A stretch of 64,000 nucleotides of DNA, from positions 23,949,248 to 24,013,247 of the forward strand of contig CAIIXF020000003.1 of NCBI GenBank assembly GCA_903813345.2. Reading direction: 5' to 3'. A model generated the notes under the pieces. It was not told the DNA's origin. It searched no databases and saw nothing but the letters and a program-made list of their open reading frames with translations. This stretch comes from Owenia fusiformis (lineage: Eukaryota; Annelida; Polychaeta; Sabellida; Oweniidae). Positions 38,901 through 50,900 of this stretch are shown one piece after another. Each line of letters opens with the position of its first letter. Within the stretch, counting starts at the first letter, position 1. Made by a program: the position numbers and the translations under genes.

Positions 38901-41900
38901 CTTTATCTGACTATCTTAGGAATATGTCTTTTGTTTGTAACAATAGGCTTTGGAGAATCTCTCTGAATGAAATAAATGGCCATCTCAAAATTCACCTGTT
39001 TATTTTGATGTCAGGCATCTGACCCAATTCAAATTTATTTCAAACCTGTATTTATTGACCTGTTGTTTTCTTTAAGTTGTGCAATAATTGGTGATTGCAA
39101 AATTCAATGTTAGCATGAATAACTTGGAATTTGTAACATTTGAAAATGGACACTTCATACTCAAGCATATAAGCTAAATCACAAAATTTGAATTTCATAA
39201 ATTTCGTATTCCTTACTTCAGTAGCAGTCATTTTTGAAATGGTCCCGGGACAAATGTAAAGCTTATGTTAATGCGAAAAAGACGATGCTACGATCTCTAA
39301 CCTAATTTGGACATTTGGCGAGTATTTTCTCTTGCACCTGCCGCTAATACTTTTGTCTCCCGCCTTTTGTTAGTAAATAGGTGCTGACCTTTTGCAGAAA
39401 AAATGCTCAATTTTTGCGTGAACCATGTGGTCAAAAATTCTTGAGTTTTGAATTTGATCACCTGTCAGGATTTCCCACGCTTAATCCCTGAAATGCAGAG
39501 TCAGATTTAGTGAGCAACCTTTCCAGAAGTTGTTTCAATTTAAGAATATTTAGGATCCACTCTTGTAATATGTATTTTCTTAGAATCGCCAAAATTCATA
39601 CTTTTTTCCAGTAAAACTAAAGATTTCTTACACATTTTTTCAATTCGAATCTTACATAAAAATATTGATTTTGTCATCCTCTATTTCTCTCATTCTAACT
39701 TAAGTGCAAGAATATTGCCTAATTTGTGTTTAATTTAAAGTGCTTATTTATGTAATTCTACGCCTTTCATTCCTAGTTTTTTTTTTCCTCTGCAGTCGTG
39801 GCTATTTTGATTTTTTTACAGGTCAGGCTTACTGTCTGTGGTCAGGGGTCTAAGGGTAATGTTACAGTTCATAGAGATCCCCATATGTTAGCATCTCTGT
39901 TGCACAGTTGTGTCTCATTTAATCAATGGGACAAATATATTCTTTCTTAGCTTTATGGCCTGGAGCTATCTGTGGTCAGAAATGTCGCACCTCTTTATAT
40001 AAAATATCACAAATTTTATAAATATTAATCCTGCCTGAAGTGAGCGGGGCATCAAAGAAATTAATTACAATTTAGAATCTCATGGATATTAATGATTTCT
40101 GTTATCTTTTTATTTTTGCTTTAGGATATTTTAACAGTGAGTGCAGTTTCTGTAACATTCACAAACAGTGTTGTGTCTTTCCAACAAATTATGCAATATT
40201 GTGAATATTACGGAAACTAGTCTTGTTGTAACAGTTGCCCCATTGTAAAGTGAAACCTTAAGGTGGAACACCTCTAAGTGGAATACATCTATTAGAATCC
40301 CTTTCGGAGTTCTTTTTAAGTCAGACCAACTGACTTAATGTTATATGAACCTCTATAGTTAGTCTAAATAGCAGAAAGAATACCTATAAGTGGAACACCT
40401 CCCAAGTGGAACACTTTTTAGAGGTACCAAAGGTGTTCCACTTAAAGAGGTTTTACTGTATAACTGTTAAAATTTTAATAATTTCACATTTATTGTTATA
40501 CACATTGCATTATACTCATTATTATACATATGGTATATACATTTGGTTTAATTCAATGTGTTTGCTATGGATTATTAGTTTATGATAGTTTCTTAAAACT
40601 GCACATAACATCTCGAAAAAAAATGTTTTTTACAGTTAACCAGTTCTATAAACAAATTTCGTGCAAAAAAATATTTTTACATTTGGTGAAGCTAGCAAGT
40701 GTTTGATTCAACAGACCATGTAGTTAAAAGGCTTTCCATAATTTTGGTAATTATCTTTTATTACAACGGAGATATAGTTACTAATTGCCGAATATTGTTG
40801 AGTATGTGTTTCGACAAGCGTGACCACCAGTGCACACTCCACGCCTCAACCACGACAGCAGTGTTGGGCATTTCAGTTCCGACCACAGAACTTAATATTT
40901 TTGCATGTTAATTATTTTATTTTGTTATATGTTTGGAAATCATGACAACAGAAGATACTTCTGGAGTCACCTCATTTCAATTTTGGTTGGTCATTTCATA
41001 TGTACTTACAAAAAGTCATATTTCTAATATTCAAAATTAGAAATTTTGGCAAGTTGATACTTTTAATTGAGACCATATATTATATTTTATACCCATATTT
41101 TTCACAGAGTATATCTTTTTAATGTTTGACCTTCATTTTGACTCATTGGGTCAGTTTTTTTTTATATCACTGACTTTACATGTAAATCAAAGGGTTAATA
41201 TCAAACAGTCAGAACTGGTGGACTCTTTAAAAAAGGTATGCCATACAGAATGTTGTGAGAAAAGGTTTTGTAAAATTGTATCAAATTATTGAAAGAAAAT
41301 TCTCCTAATCTTTGTTGAATTTGGTCAAAATATCTTGATTATGATTGGTTTGGCTTTATCTCATTAGTCCAGTAAAAGCAATCTGTTCAAAATGCTCATG
41401 GCAAATATTACAATTATGTCAGTTTGCTAACATTGTTTAGGAGGCATCAAAAATCCAAAACCACATTTAAGGTGAAGTTCAGATTCCAATTTTAATATAT
41501 TACTCTTTAATGTTTAGTTAATTGTATCAAATTTAATGTAGTTCTAATAATACATAGCAAATAATTGATTTCTGGAAAATTGACTGAAGAATACATAATA
41601 GAATAAAACTGGAATAAATTATGAGCAAAAAATATTTATGTACTATTATGATTCCATTTAACGCATACCCAAGGAGCCGAACTGGATCAAGTCAGACATT
41701 ATAAAAATGTTCCAAAATAAATAGATTACAATAGAGAATAATAGTGTGTAATCCTTCCATTGAATAGAGTTTCACTTGATAAATAATTTCTTTCATTTTG
41801 AAAAATACGTCTGCAACAACAAGGGATTATGGGTAAAGTCACTAAGGTGATCAGTATGCCATAATGATGTTACTACCATCAATCACGATCTCTCTAGATA

Positions 41901-44900
41901 TGATAGCTCTAATACCCAGATCCTGCAATTTGTTATCATTTAACGCTATAAGTCATCAAATATAACTTTTCAAAGCCTTCACCTTTGTGCCTAGGCTAAG
42001 TTAAACTGCAACATTTTTCTTATGGTTAATTGAAATAAAGCGGAATGGTTAAAATAACATTTGTCAGTTCATCATTCTACAATATGGATATAATACATGT
42101 ATATAAAATAATAGCAATTCTATGAATTTTCAAACTGCGTAGATAATATGCCCAATAGGGTGTCATCCACTTGAAAATGTAATCTTACTATATATGGAAA
42201 TAAATATATAACATTTTTTGATGGATAAAATTAGCCATACATTATGAAATGCTTCAAGAATATATGCATATAAGTTGTTGACCCTGTAATGATTGCATAA
42301 TATATAGCTCTTAAAAACACAGGAAAGTATTTGTTAATCAGTGAAAATCAATGAAATGAGAAATTCTATGATTAATATATAAATAGTCATTTGATATCCA
42401 GCAGTCTAAAAATATAATAGAACATTCATTTTAACACTTTTCTATTTTTACAATTTTAACAATTTTGATTTTCTCTACATCATAATATATTAGTACCATA
42501 TAGTTTGGGGAATACAAGGGATATCAATTTGAAGAGATTCATTTGTAACGAATAGTATTTTACAAGCAGATATTAATGAATTTTCTTGTTTTCATGAATT
42601 TTGATGTTTTCTCTTGTCATAGAGAATCAGAAGTGACTTAGTCTTGTCATGGCTTTAAAATATGAGAGCGTCATGTTAATAGTCGATATGATTGGAACAT
42701 GTATGTAAAGTATTAGTTATTTACAGTAAAAACTTTTTAAGTGAAACACCTTTGTTACCTCTAAAAGGTGTTCCACTAAAAGTGTTCCATTTGTGAGGTG
42801 TTCCACGTATAGAGGTTCATTTAACATTAAGTCAGCTGGTCTTGGGACTCTGAAAAGTGTTCCACTAATAGAGGTGTTCCACTTCTAGAGTTGTTTCACT
42901 GTACATGTATTTATTTTCAAAGATGTTTCTAAATTACTTAAGTATTTTCATATTTCACATTGAATGTTTCACATTAAAAATTACAAAAGTACATGTTGTC
43001 TTTCGCAATCTGTTTCCAGAGTTTTTCTGATGGTAGAAACCAAGCAGTGATGTTTGTGAGACCACTCAGGTAACTGTTTGCATATTTGCAAAAATATTTT
43101 ACTTGATACATAACATTCTTGGATAGAATAGGTAAATACTCCCATAGTGGCCTCTCTTATCTAAACTTTGTTATTAAAATAGAAAAATTACAGCTTATAC
43201 GGGGTTCTAAACAATGGCAGCTTGGGCATATTTCCCATGACCATGAAATAACCTGTTAATACATGTACATGTATATTGTATAACAATGTCACCACCAGAA
43301 AGTGTTGACATATTGTTATAGTCTCCAACTTATTTTTGGACAGTGTTTTGCGGTTGGTGTTTGACATTCAGTATCTGTAACAAATGGCTGGTGGTGACAT
43401 TTTGCATGATAATGCCTTGTATATATTTAGCTGAATGATAGAGCTTCAGACATGTGGAACTTGTTGGTTGAAAACCTAACAAGGCGGTGTGACTTTCACA
43501 TAAGCTTTTAAGCATAGGATTGATCTTGTCATGGTGATAAACTGTTTAAATTATTGTTCTTCTAGGGAATTTAGTAGTAAGGAAACTGCCTTATATAATA
43601 GAATGATGAGCTTAGAGCCATGCATTCAGCCAACTCTCACAACTAAGGTAAATATAACAATATTTCCTCTTGTAGACTGGAATACTGTAAAACATTCAGC
43701 TCTTGTAATTTTGAAGAAATATTTTCAAATTTTTAACTCCTACATATTGGGACTTAAATGGAAATAAAAGGCTCCTCCAAAATTTATTATTTGTTTTTCA
43801 TTATTATTTTTTATATTGGCACAACTATCATTAATGATATAAGTATGACATACATTGCACATGTACCATACAGCAATAATACAAATATGTATTTTTAGTG
43901 CTATTATTTATTTATTTATTTATTTACAATAATTGTTGTACATTGTTACATGGTGGGCACTAAATGCCCATAAAATGACATATCAGTGCAATCACATTAA
44001 GGTTTATATGATTTTATTTTTCCAGACAGGATTGGGCTCAAGTATTGACCGACTTACTCAGTCATTTGTAGCCACTTTACAAGCTGGATTTCCTTCCACA
44101 GTTAGCACTATATTTAGGTAGGTGTTAACTATTACATAACATACATTCATATATTGTCCATTTTATGTAAGCATTGTTATACATTACATGTTAGTAGTTT
44201 AGATAATGCTTATAATACAAATGACTACTTTTTCGGCATTTTAACAACCTTTTCATTTCAAAATTATACAAATAGAAATTGATTTTAAGATGGAAGAAAG
44301 TCTGAAATCACTGAAGTTCATTCATTGTATCTTTGTACACCATAGTTTTGTTTACAATTGTGACAAATTACACAAATGGTACAAGGTGTCACTGGTAAAT
44401 TTAATGTCAGTTGAAAAGTGATATTATGTCGTCATGTCCTGATAGGAAGACGTGCTCGTGAATGACTGGACAACATAAGAAATCTTGTCATATAAATTAT
44501 TCATCAATTTAACTTGAATTTTTTTACATGCATGAGAGCACCTGAGTCCTAAGAACTGATTAGGATTTGGGCATGCAGCATAATTTACAAGGCATCCATT
44601 TTGTTTTTTAAGTGCAATGTTTATCATTGTGTGTCTTGTTTAAAGGGAAATAGCATCACAGGTGTTTATATACTCCACTGAAAGCATATGGATGTTATTT
44701 TTGTCATTCAACTAAACATTTACGAGAACGCATCATGATGTGACATTCAATGGAGATGATTGGTATTTATCTGATAGCATACATTGTGACTGAGTTAAAT
44801 ACAGTGGTAAAATAGAATCAAAGTAATGATTTGTCACTACCATTTGAACAAACCAAAATAAAGCAAACAGAACATCAGTCAAACAAATACAGGCTTACAG

Positions 44901-47900
44901 ATCTCAAATAAACAATTGAAAAATGTAGAGAACTAAAACACTTCCTGATACCAATAAGTACCAGACATAAAGCATACGTGAACATAAGAATGAACCTAGG
45001 AGAACTAAATTGGACAAAAGGAGAGAGAGGCTAGAATCACTTACATACCTCACTGTTCCATAGCTGGGTGACTCTAACTGTTAGCGTCATTTTTTTTATT
45101 TTTTTAGCGTCATTCAAGATGGTTGCCAAAATTCTTTCGTTTTCGACAAACCTCCGATTTCAGCTAAAGTAAGCTGAATCTTGATTCCAAAAGTTTCGCC
45201 ATGCAAACCAATAAAACTATGATCATAAAAAATGCAAATAAATGCCCAAACACCCGCAATATTAGAGAAATTGAAAGAAAACGGCTTCACTTAGAATGAC
45301 TCTAACTGAGGTTGATGATGACAACTTCAGTTAGAGTCATGTGAAGCTATTTTCTTTAAAATCCACCCATATCGCGGTTGTTTACAATCATAGCTTTATA
45401 AGTTTGCATGGCGAAACTTTTGGAATTCAGATTCAACTTAGTCTAGCTGAAATAGGAGGTTTGTCGGAAACGAAAGAATTTTGGCAACCATCTTGAATGA
45501 CGCTTACTGCAGTTAGAGTCATCCAGCTGTGGAACAGTGATACCTGTTAGGAGGATGTGATGGAGAAACACTAAAGCTTGTGGCAATAAGGTAAGAACCA
45601 ATAGAAAATATATTTTATTGAACTAAATGAGGAAGTCATTGTTACGATCCACTCCATATGTCACTTATAAGCTATTAATAAGTCACCAATTTTTATGTGA
45701 CCAATATGTCATATGTGATTCTTATGACCATACATATGTCAGCTCAGTTTTTTTGCCTTTGACAAATCACTAATTGTTATGCTATTGATAAAACCTCACC
45801 CATACTAGCCATTGATTAACTTTATTTTTTGCAGGTCCTGGCGCGTCATTCCACATAAACAGCCTATGACCCACTCTGTCAAGTTGTTTATGTTCAGTAC
45901 ATGCAACAGAATGTGTCTCGACTAAGAAGGGAACTAACATACCAAGTTAGCCATGTTCAGTGTATACCACGTCAGACCATGATCCTGTCTCAACTAAGAT
46001 TGGAACATTGATGAATGGGAAATCCTTATAAATTATATGAAACAGAAAAGACTCAAGAGAAACTCTATTGAAGCAGCTCTACACAAACGCAAAACAAACA
46101 GAAGATGGCAAAATACATGACATTTAATAGATGTTTTGTCTGAAAACTCCCAAGTTTTTTAACCCTCTGTTCTAAAGAATATATACACTTAGTCATTAGA
46201 CAGTCTAAAGGTGTTTTGGTGTACAAGCACATTAACCTTGTTCTGATTTATCTAGGTTCAACTCTTATTTTGAATTCACCAGTTTTCAAAGGCATACATC
46301 TGAAGTACTCCTTTGATTTGATATCCCAAGGTTTGAACTGGCCTTCTCTTGGAGGCAAAATGTTGAACCTCTGTAATAATGTAGCTGTGAAGAGGAATAT
46401 TCTGGACTTGGCAAATACCTCCCCAACACACCCTCTCGCTCCTGCACCAAATGGCATCAACCTATAATCATAAAATCAGCTCAATTGACTTGGTTATTGT
46501 AATCTATATCTACCTAGTTGTCAGATCTGATACTGAGTAAACAGTGAAGGCAACTTTTAGGCTACTTGTATCAGTATATGATTATTTTTCAAATGTTTTT
46601 TTACATTATCTACTCAGTTGAAACATAATTTTCACATTATGTGCAATGTAGTTAAAAGATTGGGGAAATATAGTGTATTTTGACATTTCTTATTTCATAT
46701 TTTTGTCCATTTTTCCTGATTTCTATTATATCATGTTTCTAAGTTCCATTGTTACTGTAAATTCACGTTCATTTGTTTGCACATCTTATGTTTGACCTTG
46801 TAATTTTGTATAATTTCTGTTTTGTACAAATTTTATTAGGTTTCAAATAAATATATAAGTGCAAATGCCAAAGGGAGAGGACAAAAAACTGTAAAGAAAC
46901 TAAGTAAGAAAAGAAAACATGAAGTGCAAACCTGTTCTACTCAAAACTTTTCTAATTGCATATATTTGTAAACAAAGATTATGCTGTTCTTATAGCTCTG
47001 ATATGTAGTTTCTCTTGCATGATCTTAGTATTTACAATTCTTATTTTTTCAAAAGCCCTAAGTCATATTTTCAACAATAGAATTGAGAAAAAATTAATAG
47101 TCTAAGAATCAAATATTTCTCACATACATTTTACGTGTATCAGCTGAAGCAAGGTTGCCCTCTTGCGTCATAAATCTTTCAGGCTTGAACTTCCATGGTT
47201 CATCCCAGAATCTTTCATCATGGTGCATGGACCACAGCATTGGCCAAACCTATAAGATCACATCAAAAACTAATGATTCATATAGGTTAACTTGCGAGAC
47301 AATATTTGCTGATTTCTCCTGCATATTTTACATGTTTCTCCTCAGAATCTTTTTACATCATGATGCATTGCCCACAGCAATGGCCAAAAATAATAAGTCA
47401 TATAGTTAAATTGCCAGACAATATTTGCTGATTTCTCTTACATGTTTACTATGAGGGAGCTTTGTGTATGCTGAACCAGATACTATTAATTCAATAAACC
47501 ATATTTAAATATGTATATTTTTAAATTTTACATGATATTTTTGTACTCATGGTTTTATTGAGTGTTCACTAATCCTAGTTTCACACCCGTAATGTCATTC
47601 AGATTTTACAGGATAGTTTGCTCAATGATCATGTAAATAATTAAACAGAACACATTTATTAATTAAGTCAATTGCCATTTGTGCAATCATATGCACTTGA
47701 GTATAAAAAATGCAGCTCAGGATGAATTATGTGAAATTCTGCCATATTTCTGCTATTTATATTATAACAGGGTAGTAGTGTAATATTTCTCAGAGGAATG
47801 TAATTTATGCTATGGGTATACTCCTGTATTCTTCGAAGCAAGCAATATCCACCAATGGATTTATATGTTTGGGCTACATAGTTTGCAGCAAAGGAAATGT

Positions 47901-50900
47901 GTGATTTATACTTATAGGCCATGTGCTCAATTCTTTATGTCAAATTATTTTTTACTCTGTAAATACCTGCGTTCCTTTAGGCAGATCATATCCACCAATA
48001 GATGTAGCTTCCTGTGTCATATGTGGTACTGCTAGAGGAGTATGTGATCCATAACGAAAGATTTCATAAATTGTCGCTTCAAGGAATCCAAGCTGACCTC
48101 TATGGTGTAAAGATGGCTCATTTGTTTGACCTATGACATCATCTATTTGCTTCTGTATGTTTGCCTGGAGTTTCTGGTTTGATGCCATGATGTTGATGAA
48201 TGCCAGAAGGAATTTATGGGTTGTTACAAAGCCTGTAATGGTTAAAACCAATGTTCAGTTGCTAATCATAAATTATCATACTATCTTGGCCTATAATATA
48301 TTTCCATCAGTTTATTTGAGACATATTTTAAGTCAGGTTTTCAAATATAGCCCCTTTTCTACATTATAAAGCATGGCTTTTTTAATGTTTTGAATGGTTG
48401 AAGTAATTTGCCTTTTACTCGATCTGTCCAAATATGTTCAAGACACAGTCAATTAAAACTAAGTTTCTTGCCTCCAATAAAGATCTCAAAGACATCATCT
48501 TTGATATTGTTATAGTTGTAAGAAAACTGTACATCATCACTGTTCTGAAAATCCTTGTGAGCTTTGAAGTAAACATCATAGATTCCACGTAGATTTTCAG
48601 GATCAAATGTGTCCTGAAATGCATAACATTTTTTTAACCTCTTGAATCCCAGGCTCTAAAATCGGTTGAAACCAGAGATTTTTTTATTTTTGCCACCTTT
48701 TGACATTTTACGACATACCTATACAACTTCAGATGCTCAACTTAGTAAACTTAGATGGCAGAGATCATTTCTACAAACTTTAAAACAATTTTCGTGTAAA
48801 TTAGATGAAAATTGTTCAAAAAAGAGCAATTTTGGTGAAAAGTTATTATGACGGATTTCCTTGTCACTCTGGGTTTCAAGGTCATTTCTGAGGTGACGAG
48901 AAATCTCGTCACAGCAGGTAGTCAAGAGGTTAAACCAGGATTCAAACCAGTTTGCCATGTTTTAGTTTGGTAGTCAGGTCATATTCCGAAGCACGAAAAA
49001 TCAGATGTTTGCCAAACATCTGAGCAATGGAAGGAACAATCCTCATAATAACTTTTTACCATAGTATTTGTACACATTTCCCCCATTTGTTCATCATTGG
49101 ATAGTTTCTCATCATAGCTCAAAATATCACGAGTAACCGTAGGTGTAGGTTTACAAAATGTATTATCACATAAAAAGGTACTAATGTATTTGCCACCCAT
49201 GATTACTTTGTCCTCTTCGTTTCCCTCTTTTATTAAGCCTATTTGTATTGTATTTTGTGTATGCCCAATAAAGATGATACCTCTTTGGTATACATACCAT
49301 AGTTTAGCTAATGTAATCAAAAACCATAAACCCATATGAGCACTTTTTTCTTACAATATGCACTTGGTTTGACATTAAAACACAAGTATACACTACAACA
49401 CAACAAGCGATCAGGTTTGCTTGTACCATTGATCAAATTCAGGGCTACTGCATCATAAAAAAGATCTCTACTACTAAGATGGCAACTTACCTCTGTTGAT
49501 TTCCAGTATGCTTGAATACTCTGACGTAGTTCACTGTATCTTTTCACCTCTTTGACTCCGGGAACAAATGGAAAGTGTATGAGAGAGGGAAAGGTATCTA
49601 GTAGAGCAAAGTGTCCACCTAATATGCGACCATCTATCATATCCAACTCTTTGTGTTCTTCGAGTAAATATGAATCTTCTTGTAAAGTAGTTCCTGTCAC
49701 CTTGAAAAGTGTAGTTTTAATAGGGTACATATTATTCAGAAGTCCATTATAATGCTGAACTTATTCAGGTTAGACTTTTCTGAAGTTCTGTTATTTGGGA
49801 TAATAACCAAGACTGAATTAGCTTGAAAGATAAAGATTAAGACATACCATGATATTTACGATTTGTGTGAAGCATTTTGCAAGGGGGTCATCAGGGTCAA
49901 AATCCTTGTTGAGAAAATCCTGTTGAAGTTCATCCATGAAGACAGTTATTTGAGACATCGAGACCTTCTCAATCTTGTCTAGCCCCTCACCAAATTGTTT
50001 AAGAGCCTTGTGAGCAAGTTTTCGTACGAATATAGTTCTTTCATCATAGTTTTGTCTCACCATGAATGATCCATTGGGCAGTTGACCAGCAATCAGTGGT
50101 AATTCAGGTCGGGCTGCAAACTCTTTACCTGACAAAATATTCATGTAGTACAGAAGAAGTGAGTACCTCCCATAATACTATCATATTGTATCGTATTCAG
50201 GGATTCCCCTTAGCCATCTCATATGGTCATACAAGCCTTATATGGATCTATCACATGATATTCAAAATGGCTGACAACGGTCAGTTGGATTCCTATATGG
50301 TCATGTAAGCCATATATGGATCTAGCACATGGGTACCACGTGATCGAATATGATGGCTGAACTTTGGGAGATCTGCATATAGTTCATTCTAATTTTTGTG
50401 TATTTTTGAAGTAAAATTCCACTTTTGGTATTATAAAGTATCACAACGCATAATTTCTATTAAATATTGCTGTTTATTCCATAGTTAGCATGATATTCAT
50501 AGGATAACATGTGAAAATAAAAACGGTATTTTTGTAATCAGCGGTAAAATATGATATTTTTGACAAATTTTCACTTTAACCATAGCATACGGTTTTTTAG
50601 CCATGACATACGGCGCCGTATGCGATGGTTTATGGATTTTTGCTACTTCAGACTCAAAACGAGGCTAAGTGTCAACATCGCCGGATTGTTTGGAGAATTC
50701 GAATTAACTAACTTAATTTCCGACGATTCTAATGATGATTTTAACTATGGAATAAAAAGAACATCCTCTATGTATTTCACTAGAGATTCAGTGCTCATAG
50801 TTGTGCTTACATATGATATGAAAAAAATCACTATACAAAAATAAACTCCCAACCATTCCAAATAGTCCCTAACCTTTTCTGAAAAATGAAGTGTCATTGT

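Larger units (their letters stand above)
28180..43019. other. CTU2 intron 6, 14.8 kb, no gene seen
   Basis: Exons 6 and 7 join without a gap relative to the family, so no coding exon is expected inside. Recognisable contents are a 12-bp GTCGTGATCGTG microsatellite (33695-33745), a 145-bp array (33745-34590), a partial inverted-repeat element (32221-32575) and two copies of a TGTTCCAC element (40244, 42722). The rest is AT-rich sequence in which I see nothing else on either strand. Confidence 0.7.
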
